Positions 35,912 through 44,447 of a stretch of 64,000 nucleotides of DNA are shown in pieces (position 1 is the first letter of the stretch; each line of letters starts with the position of its first letter). A program made the translations under genes and the position numbers. This stretch comes from DASXRU01 sp034665305 (GTDB lineage Bacteria > Acidobacteriota > Blastocatellia > Pyrinomonadales > Pyrinomonadaceae), in assembly GCA_034665305.1 (NCBI GenBank), contig JAXDFZ010000009.1, forward strand, positions 11,904 to 75,903. The letters are read 5' to 3'. A model generated the notes under the pieces. That model worked only from the letters and a program-made list of their open reading frames with translations, had not been told where the DNA came from and made no database searches.

Positions 35912-36514
35912 ATGAAAGTAGCGCTCGCACAGATCAAAACAATAGAACTGCTGGGGCTCGCCATTGCAGTGTTGCTGGCGTTCAGCTCGATCTCGCGTGC
36001 GCAGGATCCTCGCGAGGTGCAAATGCCGGCGCCTCCTCCTCTCAAGGTCATTACGCGCTTTGAGCGGGAACAACTTAACGCCGCGAAGGATGCCAAGGAC
36101 CGGGTTCGCATCAGCATTGAGCTTGCCGAAGGCCACTTAATGCGCGCCGAGGAAACGGCGAACGCCAGGAGGCACGACGCCTGTTTGATAGAGCTGGGCA
36201 GTTACATGGCTCTCGTCGATGATTCGATGAAATTCTTAGGCGGAATGAAACGTGACTCTAATCGGACCCGCGATCTGTATAAACGCCTGGAGCTGGCGTT
36301 GCGCGCGCATGGACTCACCCTCGCGGCCATCCGCCGTGTAACTCCGGCTGAATACGCCAACCAGATCAAGGCTGCGCAGGAATTCGCTCGCAACTCTCGC
36401 ACTGATGCGCTGGACTCTTTCTATGGTCAGACGGTGATCCGTGAAGCCGCATCGGAAACCAAAGAAGAAAAGACGGGCAAGGAATCGCCACCAGGAAGAC
36501 CGAAACGTCCATGA
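35912..36514 (+). CDS. Exported helical protein of unknown function
   Basis: The protein has 200 residues from ATG 35912. A signal peptide ends in SISRAQ (28), then PAPPP and a long helical region with many Arg/Glu pairs (EREQLNAAKDAKDRVRISIELAEGHLMRAEE). The Lys/Pro-rich tail is unstructured. No family is recognised. It follows the TPR gene by 54 bases, and its stop overlaps the next gene's ATG (ATGA), so these two are translated together. Confidence 0.65.
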   Translation: MKVALAQIKTIELLGLAIAVLLAFSSISRAQDPREVQMPAPPPLKVITRFEREQLNAAKDAKDRVRISIELAEGHLMRAEETANARRHDACLIELGSYMALVDDSMKFLGGMKRDSNRTRDLYKRLELALRAHGLTLAAIRRVTPAEYANQIKAAQEFARNSRTDALDSFYGQTVIREAASETKEEKTGKESPPGRPKRP

Positions 36515-37056
36515 GATCCAACTTGACCCGCACTTTGTTCGCGGCTCTGTCCTTAACGGTAATTGCTGTTAGCGTGGCGGCCCAGAAACCTTTGCGCGAT
36601 AACCTCACGGCCCAGGAAATCGATCTGGTCAAAGAAGCGCAAGTGCTGGACAAGCGCACCGAAGTTTTCATTAAGGCTGCCGAACGCCGGCTCACCGCCA
36701 TTAATAATCCGGCGCAACCAGCGACCAAGCAATCAAAAAAGGATGCGGAGAAATGGGGCGAGCTACCGACTGGGACGCGGGCCGAACTGTTGAGCGACCT
36801 GGCGAAAATCCTGGATGACGCGATTGTTAATATTGACGACGTCAGCGCGCGCGACGAATCAAACGTGCTGATTCCCAAAGCACTCCGGAAGCTATCTGCC
36901 GCGGCCACAACTTTCATCGCTCAATTAAGCGAACTCGATGGCCGCACGAAAGACGCCGATGAACGCGCCTTTATTCAACAAGCCCTGGAGAATGCGCAGG
37001 CTATCATTGATGCTGCCAACAAGCTCCCGCCACCAACCAAGAAAGAAAAAAAGTAA
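36511..37056 (+). CDS. Exported helical protein of unknown function, paired with upstream gene
   Basis: The protein has 181 residues. A signal peptide ends at SVAAQ (24). The rest is alpha-helical (LTAQEIDLVKEAQVLDKRTEVFIKAAERRL; FIAQLSELDGRTKDADERAFIQQALENAQAIIDAANKL) with a basic end (PTKKEKK). It resembles its upstream neighbour in size, signal type and helix pattern, which suggests they act together, perhaps with the TPR protein before them. No family is recognised. Confidence 0.65.
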   Translation: MRSNLTRTLFAALSLTVIAVSVAAQKPLRDNLTAQEIDLVKEAQVLDKRTEVFIKAAERRLTAINNPAQPATKQSKKDAEKWGELPTGTRAELLSDLAKILDDAIVNIDDVSARDESNVLIPKALRKLSAAATTFIAQLSELDGRTKDADERAFIQQALENAQAIIDAANKLPPPTKKEKK

Positions 37057-37089
37057 GCCTGCCGCAACCCCGCACTAATTCAAATGCTT

Positions 37090-37611
37090 CTAGCTCTGGT
37101 ACTTAATTAAGGACCGCACGTCGTAACCCTCGAGCTTGGCGCGGCCGGGCAGGAATTCCAATTCCACGACGAACACCAGACCCACCACTTTTCCACCCAG
37201 GCTCTCAACCAGATCAACCACAGCTCGCGCGGTGCCGCCGGTCGCCAGCAGGTCGTCGGCGATCAGGACGCGATGGCCTTCGCCAATCGCGTCGCGGTGA
37301 ATCTCCAGCGTGTCCTGGCCATATTCCAACTCATAAGAAATTGATGCGCACTCGGCCGGAAGTTTCCGTGGTTTCCTGACCGGGACGAAGCCGGCGTGGA
37401 GGTGATAGGCAAGCGCCGGCGCGAAAATGAATCCGCGGGCTTCGACCCCGATGACCGTGTCGACCTGCGCGCCTTCATACTCGGCAGCCAGCGCGTCTAC
37501 CGTGCGACGCAATCCATCGGGGTGTTTGAGCAGCGTGGTGATGTCGTAAAAATTTATGCCGGGCTTGGGAAAGTCCGACACCTCGCGAATCATTTTTCTC
37601 AATTCATCCAT
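37090..37611 (-). CDS. apt: Adenine phosphoribosyltransferase
   Basis: The protein has 173 residues, the usual length. IREVSDFPKPGINFYDITTLL opens the fold and VIGVEARGFIFAPALAYHLHAGFVPVRKPRKLP follows. The PRPP-binding loop is HRVLIADDLLATGGTARAVVDLVE. It converts adenine and PRPP to AMP, and could use the adenine released by the mtnP product. Fifteen bases separate its start from the acylphosphatase stop upstream. Confidence 0.95.
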   Translation of the reverse strand: MDELRKMIREVSDFPKPGINFYDITTLLKHPDGLRRTVDALAAEYEGAQVDTVIGVEARGFIFAPALAYHLHAGFVPVRKPRKLPAECASISYELEYGQDTLEIHRDAIGEGHRVLIADDLLATGGTARAVVDLVESLGGKVVGLVFVVELEFLPGRAKLEGYDVRSLIKYQS

Positions 37612-37625
37612 GTCTCAGTTTGCCT

Positions 37626-37907
37626 TTAACGTTCAATTCGAAATGCCGAAAATCTACCGGTCGGGTCTAAATTGATTTCCTCAACATTGGCGATGTTGGC
37701 CCACGCCGGGCCGGTTACCAAATCGTGTTTGAATGCTTCAACGCTCGCTTCCGATCCCTCGGCCAACGCTTCGACTGTTCCGTTTAGCAAGTTTCGAACA
37801 TAGCCAGTAACCTGATGCCGCGCGGCTGCACGCTGCGCAAAAAAGCGGTAGCCGACCCCTTGCACCTCACCGTGTATGAGAAACTTGCGCGCTATTTTCT
37901 GAGCCAT
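37626..37907 (-). CDS. acyP: Acylphosphatase
   Basis: The protein has 93 residues. The phosphate-binding loop HGEVQGVGYRFFAQRAA carries the catalytic Arg, and GYVRNLLNGTVEALAEG carries the catalytic Asn. This is the whole family. It hydrolyses acyl phosphates in the cytoplasm. It lies directly upstream of apt on the same strand. Confidence 0.94.
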   Translation of the reverse strand: MAQKIARKFLIHGEVQGVGYRFFAQRAAARHQVTGYVRNLLNGTVEALAEGSEASVEAFKHDLVTGPAWANIANVEEINLDPTGRFSAFRIER

Positions 37908-37997
37908 CAGCTAAGACCTACAAACCCTTTAATCCGCAATCGCCGCTACTACTACCATAGAACCTCACGAGTGTGAACTCGCGCCAACGCTTGCCAA

Positions 37998-40859
37998 TCA
38001 ACGTGGGCGAAGCTCTACGATCGCGACTCCGCCCGGCGGAATATTTACCGAAACTGCGTCAGATGCGCCCGCCTGTTGCTTCACTTCAACGGGCCGATCG
38101 GAAAGCCATTCCTGCGCACTTGCGATTCCCTGCCCTCGCAAACTCACGCTCACGCTGACGTTCGCGCTGCGATCCACCTGGGCCAGACCCTGCTGCGGCT
38201 TTAGCACCCCATTGTTATTAAAGAGCGTGACGATCCAACCTTGTGAAGTGCGGTTGACCAAGTACTCCACGTCGCCGCGGACCTGCAACGGCGTAACATC
38301 CGTGAAGACATGCGCCAACATGTGCGCGGCGAAAGTTGCGATGCGGTCGTCTTCTCCAAGTAGATCAGCCACTGCACAAAAGATGATGCTGCCCTTTCCC
38401 ACCTTGTTAATGGTTACCAGAGGATTGCCTGACGTAGTGGACATCAGAACTTCTGCACCTTTGAGCTCGATCTGTTCGTAGCGAAAGATTTGACCGTGCA
38501 GATCCTGCAGCTCTTCGTTCGGGGCGGCGCATTGCGCATTGTGCGCTTCGCCCGTGGTACCAGTCAGACGCACACCGAGCAACTCGGTTGGCAGTCCTTT
38601 GATTTGTGCCGGGTTCAGAACGACCGTCCCACCGCGCGTAGCATAATCCTTCAGCCGCTTCGCCCACGTCGGGGACCATTCAATATGGCCTCCGGCTACA
38701 AGTCCCCGATAAGCGTCTTCGGGTGACTGGCTTTCTGGCGACGAACTTTTCTTCACAGCGCCGGTGGCGACGGGCGCGGGCCCGGCGGTTCGCTCAACCG
38801 CATTTGGTTTCTCGGTGTCGGACGCGACCAATACGTCAAAGATGTCTCCGAAGATTCCGGACACGAATGCCTGACGATCGGCCGACGCGGGTTCGCCCTC
38901 GACCACGGAGCCGGGGTAATAGGCGACCGCGAACAACTCGCGCAATGCCCGATCGCTGCGCTCGAGTTGCGACAATCCAAATGGCCACTGCGGATAATCG
39001 GTCATCTCCCAACCGTGCGCGGGATCCAACAGAAAGGCGATGGGCGTATAAGGCGTGCCGCGCTCCGGATGCTTGTCCACAAAGCGCATGAACTCGTCAG
39101 TAATTCGTCCGAGCGGATTCAACTGCAGCGGGTTCTCTCCCGGACCCGGCTTGAAAAACTGATCGAAACCCTGCTCGAGATAAATAGCCGACGCGCCGGA
39201 CATGTAATAGAGGTAATAGTTCTTGCGGTACCACGACAACGACGGGCCCATGGTTGGTCCATAACGTGAGTGCAGGAAAAAGTCAGGCCCGGCAAAGTTC
39301 TGTAGTTTGGTGAATGTGGTCGCGCTGTCACCAAAATTTGGGGCGTGATAGTAAACAAACGCTGCGCCGGATTGGCGCGCCGCGCCGCGGGTGAAGGCTA
39401 TGCGCATCGACGTCATCGGTTGCACGGCTGCGGTTTCCATTCCCAGCAAACGCACGCCCCAACGGGTCAGCGCGTGCGCAAACGAAGTGCTGGAAGTTGA
39501 CTGCGCCGGAATCAACTTGTCCCACATTGGTCCGGTCTGCGTGTGAAACGTAGAACTCCATTTCTTGTCGAGCGCCTGGGTATAAAAAACTCTCAGCGCC
39601 TCTAACATTTCCTTCCGCGACATCGTCGGCGCAAGTTTCAAATCGGTTGCCGCCATGGACCACACGTGTCCGATGCTCTCGCCTGAAACCCAACCAATGA
39701 ACTGGTCTTTAAGTTCGCCGGTCAAAAGCTTGAACGCAGCCGGACCGTCCTCGGCCGAGAATTCCGCCGCGCCGTAATTGATAAGAATCCCAAACGGCAC
39801 TTTGGTCTCACGAATGTAGGTTAAGAACGGACTGCCTTCTTTCAAGTATTGCGGCAGGTCGCCGATGAAGATTACCGGGATGACAAGCTTGGAACTGAAG
39901 AGCGGAACATCGCGAGCGCCTTTATACTTTTCGATAAACGCATCAATCGGTTCGGCATGAAACGGATAGAGCGGGCGTTCTACTTCAGGTTTTTCGTAGA
40001 GCGGCCAAAACTCCCTGGCTATATTCCATGGCATCAGGAAATCGCGGCCGGCGATTTTCGGACGCTGCCAGGCTGCGGGAATTTCATAACGATCGGCACG
40101 CGACGTTTCAGTGACCGTGAGAGGTTTGAGCGCCGCGCGGTTTGCCGACCATTGGCGCAGATATTTCATGGCCGCAAAGTCCGGCTTCTCCCTCCCGCGC
40201 GGCACGTAAGCGAGATCGTTGGTTACGAGTACGCAGTCGACGTGGCGTCGCGCCGCGGTTGGTTTTTCAATTTCAATCGATAGCCGCGCCGGTCCCTTGC
40301 GCAGCGAGCCCGCAGCACTATCCCAGGTAAACGCCCAGCCCCAATACATGCTGACTTCGTCGTGGGCGTCGATCAGATCGGCCGCGCCGAATTCATGACG
40401 AAAAACTTCGCGGTCGCCCTGTCTAATCCGCACCGTGAAGTTTTCCGCTTTGCCGGCCCAGTCCGCATAGCGAATCCAAATCCTGTAATCACCATCGCGG
40501 GGTATTTCGAGATCCTGAAAAATGGTCGCGCGTGATTCGTCGGCGCTGGCGGCGGCGGAACTCCATTCGCTTTCCCCGCCCTGCGTCCACTCGGCGGAAA
40601 CACCTGGGCCGTTCATTCCCCAGCCGGGCGTTTTGGCTTTTGGCTGATTCAGCCACGACGGATTGAGGACCGGCTCGCCGTTGGATTGCGTAGCGAAGCC
40701 GCGCATGTTCTCAGCTTCGTACCAGAGATATTCGGTCTGATTTTCCTGGTTGGGTGATGCAGCAGCAGCCGGAAGCAACGTAGCAAACGTTGCGCCGAGC
40801 GTGGTCATTGCAAGCGCGATGAAAGTAGAAAGGAATGACCGGAGCGGAATACCAGTCAT
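37998..40859 (-). CDS. Large secreted protein with carbohydrate-binding-like N-terminus, function unknown
   Basis: The protein has 953 residues. A signal peptide ends about residue 34 (LLPAAAA). The first 180 or so mature residues look like a beta-sandwich carbohydrate-binding module (YLWYEAENMRGFA, ATIFQDLEIPRDGDYRIWIRYADW). A middle region may be an alpha/beta barrel (RPLYPFHAEPIDAFIEKYKG, WGVRLLGMETAAVQPMTSMRIAFTRGAARQSGAAFVYYHAP). Next comes a region resembling a class I glutamine-amidotransferase-like fold, then a C-terminal beta domain (WIVTLFNNNGVLKPQQG). This order recalls glycoside-hydrolase relatives that have lost recognisable motifs; no catalytic pair can be assigned. Its ATG overlaps the upstream gene's stop (ATGA). 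Confidence 0.6.
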   Translation of the reverse strand: MTGIPLRSFLSTFIALAMTTLGATFATLLPAAAASPNQENQTEYLWYEAENMRGFATQSNGEPVLNPSWLNQPKAKTPGWGMNGPGVSAEWTQGGESEWSSAAASADESRATIFQDLEIPRDGDYRIWIRYADWAGKAENFTVRIRQGDREVFRHEFGAADLIDAHDEVSMYWGWAFTWDSAAGSLRKGPARLSIEIEKPTAARRHVDCVLVTNDLAYVPRGREKPDFAAMKYLRQWSANRAALKPLTVTETSRADRYEIPAAWQRPKIAGRDFLMPWNIAREFWPLYEKPEVERPLYPFHAEPIDAFIEKYKGARDVPLFSSKLVIPVIFIGDLPQYLKEGSPFLTYIRETKVPFGILINYGAAEFSAEDGPAAFKLLTGELKDQFIGWVSGESIGHVWSMAATDLKLAPTMSRKEMLEALRVFYTQALDKKWSSTFHTQTGPMWDKLIPAQSTSSTSFAHALTRWGVRLLGMETAAVQPMTSMRIAFTRGAARQSGAAFVYYHAPNFGDSATTFTKLQNFAGPDFFLHSRYGPTMGPSLSWYRKNYYLYYMSGASAIYLEQGFDQFFKPGPGENPLQLNPLGRITDEFMRFVDKHPERGTPYTPIAFLLDPAHGWEMTDYPQWPFGLSQLERSDRALRELFAVAYYPGSVVEGEPASADRQAFVSGIFGDIFDVLVASDTEKPNAVERTAGPAPVATGAVKKSSSPESQSPEDAYRGLVAGGHIEWSPTWAKRLKDYATRGGTVVLNPAQIKGLPTELLGVRLTGTTGEAHNAQCAAPNEELQDLHGQIFRYEQIELKGAEVLMSTTSGNPLVTINKVGKGSIIFCAVADLLGEDDRIATFAAHMLAHVFTDVTPLQVRGDVEYLVNRTSQGWIVTLFNNNGVLKPQQGLAQVDRSANVSVSVSLRGQGIASAQEWLSDRPVEVKQQAGASDAVSVNIPPGGVAIVELRPR

Positions 40860-41083
40860 TGAGTGGTGTCGAGAAGCGCGTGATGTGCCGCGGAAGGTAA
40901 TCTAATAGGCACGAAGTACCCCGCCGGATAGAGATAATCCTCTCCTGACTCGTCGATTATTCTGACAAGCTTGTGGCGGCCTGCTTTTTGATCGGGTAAA
41001 GCGCGATAAATCTTCCATGGCTCCAGCGCAGCTGGATAACCCTTATTATCGACACAAACAGCAAATTGAGGTTGAGAATTCAT
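40856..41083 (-). CDS. Small conserved hypothetical protein
   Basis: The protein has 75 residues from ATG 41083 (ATG 41095 is also possible; TAAGG lies just ahead of the later one). The composition CVDNKGYPAALEPWKIYRALPDQKA and IIDESGEDYLYPAGYFVPI resembles small proteins of unknown function that I recall from cyanobacteria and acidobacteria. The fold is probably a single SH3-like beta barrel. It is translationally coupled to the 953-aa secreted protein, yet has no signal peptide itself. Confidence 0.65.
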   Translation of the reverse strand: MNSQPQFAVCVDNKGYPAALEPWKIYRALPDQKAGRHKLVRIIDESGEDYLYPAGYFVPIRLPSAAHHALLDTTQ

Positions 41084-41329
41084 GGCCTTACTCATAGAAG
41101 TCTTTTGATTTTGATTTCTCTTTTGCCCACGCCGTGTGATTCGTACCAATGCAACTCCGCTTCATGCTCGGAACCGTCAGTCAGTCGCACCAGGGCAAAC
41201 CCCTTCAACTTCCTCCATCGGCTGCCACCATAATTCTTCCGAAGCCGCTTGCGATCACGGATGGCTGGACCGCTTGCATTCTTTCGATGTTCTCAATATT
41301 ACCAACGATCTCGAAAATCATCACACGCG

Positions 41330-42100
41330 TCAGCCCAACGCATCAAGACATTCCGCCAGGGTTCGCTGCCTGCAGGTAAACATCGGCGTATCGCGCAATG
41401 TGTAGGAGCTTGCCTTCGTCTCGCGCAGCTCCTGGACCAGATCCAGGAAGTCCGCGGGGTTGTCCGTTTCGAAAGCCACGACGAATTCCTGATCGTCCAG
41501 CCCGAAAGAATAGGTGGTATGCAGTTTCACTGAGCGATACTTCGAGCCGATGCGAATATGCTCATCCATCATTTCCTGGCGCTGTTCCCCGGTGCGCGAA
41601 TACCACTCGCGCGTTTTCACAAACGGGTAAACGAAAAGATATTCAGACTTCCCGGGAATGATATGTAAACGATCTTCGGCGTGTTCCGGATTGTCTTTGT
41701 CAATGTACATCGAGCGTTTCGTCATTGAGAGAAACGACTGCGAGGGCTCCAGGTACTTGGCCATCTCCGTGCGATTCAAACTTGCGGTCATCTCCTGAAA
41801 CGGATCGAGTTCATAGCCAATGCGCCAGATCATGAAATCGACATTCGTGCGCAGGCCCATCGTCGAATAAGTATTGATCAGCAACGGCGGATGAAATTTC
41901 CCCACAGTGCTGACGAACTCTTCTTTGTATCTTTCCTTTTCGGCATCCGACAGCCTCAGCCATTCGGGGCGTGCATGATAGAAAGTAAAGTTCACGAACT
42001 GGCGCGGCAGCTTGGCCTTCTGCTCTTCCAGCTCGGTACAACTCGGCGCCAGCCGCAGCGAGCCTCGCGTTGCGCTGCTTTGGTCCTTGTCGGTACTCAT
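41330..42100 (-). CDS. hemQ: HemQ-like coproheme decarboxylase (chlorite dismutase fold)
   Basis: The protein has 256 residues. RQFVNFTFYHARPEWLRL opens the fold. The catalytic tyrosine motif YPFVKTREWY has Y158, and HTTYSFGLDDQEFVVAFE contains the proximal heme ligand H194. These match HemQ of Gram-positive bacteria and acidobacteria, which turns coproheme into protoheme in the coproporphyrin-dependent pathway. True chlorite dismutases have an Arg in the distal pocket; here the residues favour HemQ. Other heme genes are not in view. It starts at ATG 42100. Confidence 0.88.
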   Translation of the reverse strand: MSTDKDQSSATRGSLRLAPSCTELEEQKAKLPRQFVNFTFYHARPEWLRLSDAEKERYKEEFVSTVGKFHPPLLINTYSTMGLRTNVDFMIWRIGYELDPFQEMTASLNRTEMAKYLEPSQSFLSMTKRSMYIDKDNPEHAEDRLHIIPGKSEYLFVYPFVKTREWYSRTGEQRQEMMDEHIRIGSKYRSVKLHTTYSFGLDDQEFVVAFETDNPADFLDLVQELRETKASSYTLRDTPMFTCRQRTLAECLDALG

Positions 42101-42344
42101 ATGACTATTACCTCTAAGCGTTTAAGAGAAAACTAAGAACGGGTAAGAATGCAGAGGCATTCTGACTAGTCTTAAGAGTGAATGCAACTTAGCAGCGCTG
42201 AACTCGAAGCGCGGCGGCAAAGGGACACGACCCGCAAATTAAAATCTGTAACGCGGGCCGAAGTCTATTGTTTCAGTAGCTGAGACAGATGGTTTAGACT
42301 AAGCGGACTTTTTTCAAACCGACTTCTGGCCGCCCTAAACTGAA

Positions 42345-42719
42345 ATGCAAAGACTACTCTTGATTGGTTTCGCCGGGTTCGTCGGCACGGTCGCCCGTTA
42401 CGGGTTGGCCAATTGGACCGCGAAAAGATTCGGCGAAACTTTTCCCCTGGGAACGCTGCTGGTGAACTTGCTGGGTTGCTTTCTGGCGGGGCTGTTAGCC
42501 TATCTGTTGTTGGAACGTTTCGCCGTCGGCCCCACCACGCGCACAGTGGTGTTGGTGGGTTTGCTGGGCGGCTTCACCACTTTTTCCGCCTTTGGATTGC
42601 AGTCCTTCAATCTGCTGCGGGACGGCGAGATAGGACTGGCGCTACTTAACATTCTGCTATCGAATGTCGCCGGAATCTTCATGGTTTGGGTGGGTTACTC
42701 TATCGCTAAGTTTGTCTGA
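42345..42719 (+). CDS. crcB: Fluoride channel CrcB
   Basis: The protein has 124 residues with four membrane segments. The signatures GFVGTVARYGLANW (N-terminal), PLGTLLVNLLGCFLAG and GLLGGFTTFSAFGLQSFNLL (with the phenylalanine box) are all present. It exports fluoride as a dimer. Upstream (42101-42344) I searched for the fluoride riboswitch consensus and found none, so its control is unknown. A MITE-like inverted repeat follows 48 bases after the stop. Confidence 0.94.
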   Translation: MQRLLLIGFAGFVGTVARYGLANWTAKRFGETFPLGTLLVNLLGCFLAGLLAYLLLERFAVGPTTRTVVLVGLLGGFTTFSAFGLQSFNLLRDGEIGLALLNILLSNVAGIFMVWVGYSIAKFV

Positions 42720-42766
42720 AGATGGCGCACAGATTTCGCAAAGATCAAATCCTTTCGAGAATTCCT

Positions 42767-42869
42767 AGTGCCCTGGTTTGGTTTTCGTAACGCAAACTGT
42801 TAGTTTGCGCGCCCGTTGAATGTCACTCAACATCGCAAACTAACAGTTTGCGTTACAAATCAGGGCACT
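42767..42869. repeat. Inverted-repeat element 1 (nested palindrome, MITE-like)
   Basis: The arms are 42767-42809 and 42834-42869. They are identical apart from one base and a seven-base insertion in the left arm. Each arm contains its own smaller palindrome (CGCAAACT-GTT-AGTTTGCG), so the element can fold into a cruciform with two sub-hairpins. Outer ends read AGTGCCCTG. It lies between crcB and a cytochrome gene. A related piece recurs at 58656-58671. Confidence 0.85.
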
Positions 42870-42907
42870 ACCCGAGAATGAAGGCCATACAACGCGTTAT
42901 CGGCGCA

Positions 42908-42916
42908 TGGTATACT
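42908..42916 (+). promoter_or_regulatory. Extended -10 promoter of the cytochrome gene
   Basis: TG-G-TATACT stands 44 bases ahead of the cytochrome start; no good -35 is seen 17 bases upstream (TACAAC). It begins about 40 bases after inverted-repeat element 1. Confidence 0.4.
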
Positions 42917-42959
42917 CGGCCGAATCCCTTAACGCTTTTGAAACTCGAGGACCTTTCAA

Positions 42960-43358
42960 ATGAAGCTGATGAAACTGTCGCTCTTGATCGCGTTCAGCAG
43001 CCTATTAATGATGGCCTGCAATAATTCTGCCGAACAAACCGGCCAACCAAAAGCGACGCCGGCAGCTTCCGCCTCTGCTACGCCGGACGAGTTTGCCGCC
43101 GCTCGCGAGGGATATAAAAAGAACTGCGTCGGCTGTCATATGGAAAAGGGCGAAGGCGGCAGCGTGACGGTTGATGGTCACAAACTAAAAGTCCCGAGCC
43201 TGCGCGAAGGCCATGCGCTCAAGCATCCCGATTCGGATTTTCTGGAACAGATCACAAAAGGCGGCGACGGCATGCCGGCCTTCAAAGATAAATTGAAAGC
43301 CGAAGACATGGACGCGCTGGTGCGATTCATTCGTCACGAGTTCCAGGGAAAACCCTGA
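42960..43358 (+). CDS. Lipid-anchored c-type cytochrome
   Basis: The protein has 132 residues. A lipoprotein signal ends at LMMAC (Cys20). An Ala/Thr-rich linker leads to the heme motif CVGCH (56-60), and a later Met-containing KGGDGMPAFKDKL gives the axial ligand. One heme, class I, about 75 residues of domain. It should sit on the periplasmic side as an electron carrier; its partner is not in view. Confidence 0.92.
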   Translation: MKLMKLSLLIAFSSLLMMACNNSAEQTGQPKATPAASASATPDEFAAAREGYKKNCVGCHMEKGEGGSVTVDGHKLKVPSLREGHALKHPDSDFLEQITKGGDGMPAFKDKLKAEDMDALVRFIRHEFQGKP

Positions 43359-43368
43359 GCAGCATATC

Positions 43369-43440
43369 TGTAGGGGCGTCCCTCCCTGGGCGCCCCCTTC
43401 TTCCGTGAAAATGGGGCGCCCACGGAGTGACGCCCCTACA
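43369..43440. repeat. Inverted-repeat element 2 (28-bp arms)
   Basis: The arms are 43369-43396 and 43413-43440, with two mismatches in 28. Ends read TGTAGGGGC. It begins 11 bases behind the cytochrome stop and just ahead of the tRNA-Arg promoter, so it could end the cytochrome transcript. It encodes nothing. Confidence 0.85.
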
Positions 43441-43455
43441 TTTCTTTTCGACCGT

Positions 43456-43484
43456 TTGGCATTCAAAGATCAAAGTACTAAGAT
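43456..43484 (+). promoter_or_regulatory. Promoter of tRNA-Arg
   Basis: TTGGCA (43456-43461) is followed after 17 bases by TAAGAT (43479-43484). The tRNA begins 20 bases downstream, the usual distance. Confidence 0.6.
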
Positions 43485-43503
43485 CGAAGTTCATTTCAGG
43501 TAT

Positions 43504-43580
43504 GCACCCGTAGCTCAGTTGGATAGAGCGTCTGACTTCGGATCAGAAGGTCGCAGGTTCGAGCCCTGCTGGGTGCACCA
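43504..43580 (+). tRNA. tRNA-Arg (anticodon TCG)
   Basis: The acceptor stem GCACCCG pairs with TGGGTGC; the D arm GCTC/GAGC, the anticodon stem TCTGA/TCAGA with loop CTTCGGA and the T arm AGGTTCGAGCCCT are all intact. CCA is encoded (43578-43580). The anticodon TCG reads CGA codons. Confidence 0.97.
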
Positions 43581-43657
43581 ATCATTACCCGCCCTCGAAG
43601 GCTGACAAACAAATCCATACTTCGTATTTGCGCGCGTCCTTCAAGAAAGGATCTTGG

Positions 43658-44332
43658 TTGCTTAAGACATACCGAAGCGTAATTATCCGCCCGTCGCTAC
43701 TCGCGGCCCTCTTGCTGATAACCTGCGCGATCCACGCGCAGCAACCACCAGCAGAAGCTGGGCCGTTTCGTACCCCCGATCTGGTGGAACTCATCAAACT
43801 CGATCCCACCATCAAGCTGGATATTCGCTACGCCACGAAAAATAATTTCCTGGGACGCAAAGTTTACAAAGAAGCGCGCGCGTTTCTGCAACGACCGGCG
43901 GCCGAAGCGCTGGTGCGCGTTAGCCAGGCCATGCGCCGGCAGGGATATGGATTGATTATTCACGACGGGTATCGGCCGTGGTATGTCACCAAAATCTTTT
44001 GGGACGTTACGCCGGAGGACAAGAAGATCTTTGTCGCCGATCCAGCGAAGGGATCGCGACACAATCGAGGCTGCGCAGTCGATCTTTCTCTATTTGATTT
44101 GCGAACCGGGTTGGAAGTGAAGATGCCGAGTGAGTATGACGAAATGACGGAGCGTTCGCACATCAAGTATGCCTGCTCAACTCCGGAAGCGAATCATTTG
44201 CGCGAACTCTTGCGCGCCGCAATGGAAGCTGAAGGGTTCGCGGTTTACGAACCTGAATGGTGGCACTACGACTACAAGGATTGGAAAGAATATCCGATCC
44301 TCAATCTAAAGTTTTCTGAGATCGGGAACTAG
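43658..44332 (+). CDS. D-alanyl-D-alanine dipeptidase, VanX-like (M15D)
   Basis: The protein has 224 residues from TTG 43658, chosen because AAAGGA lies six bases upstream; a TTG at 43628 is also in frame. A signal peptide ends near AIHAQ. The zinc motif SRHNRGCAVDLSL gives His and Asp, and EPEWWHYDY gives the catalytic Glu and the third ligand. The RYATKNNFLG and HDGYRPWYV parts are typical of VanX/DdpX. Exported copies recycle peptidoglycan peptides rather than confer vancomycin resistance; no vanHA genes accompany it. Confidence 0.9.
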   Translation: MLKTYRSVIIRPSLLAALLLITCAIHAQQPPAEAGPFRTPDLVELIKLDPTIKLDIRYATKNNFLGRKVYKEARAFLQRPAAEALVRVSQAMRRQGYGLIIHDGYRPWYVTKIFWDVTPEDKKIFVADPAKGSRHNRGCAVDLSLFDLRTGLEVKMPSEYDEMTERSHIKYACSTPEANHLRELLRAAMEAEGFAVYEPEWWHYDYKDWKEYPILNLKFSEIGN

Positions 44333-44446
44333 CGATTGCGGACTTCGGATTGCGGATTTTGAATCTGAACGCACATTTACACATTAGGCGGGCTGAATGT
44401 TTTCGTCCTGGAACCTGATTATCCGCAGTCCGCAATCCGCAATCGC
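44332..44446. repeat. Heptamer-repeat palindrome A
   Basis: The left arm (44332-44357) and right arm (44421-44446) are made of 7-bp units of the type ATTGCGG and its complement, and pair with few mismatches. The loop is about 60 bases. The element fills the gap between two converging genes: its first base is the last base of the VanX-like stop codon, and it ends two bases before the DUF4097 stop. Confidence 0.8.
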
Positions 44447-44447
44447 T

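Noticed and set aside
42101..42344. Fluoride riboswitch ahead of crcB
   Set aside because: The expected conserved pseudoknot sequence was looked for and not seen.
43658..44332. Vancomycin-resistance gene
   Set aside because: The VanX-like enzyme is exported and has no vanH/vanA neighbours; a peptidoglycan recycling role is more likely.
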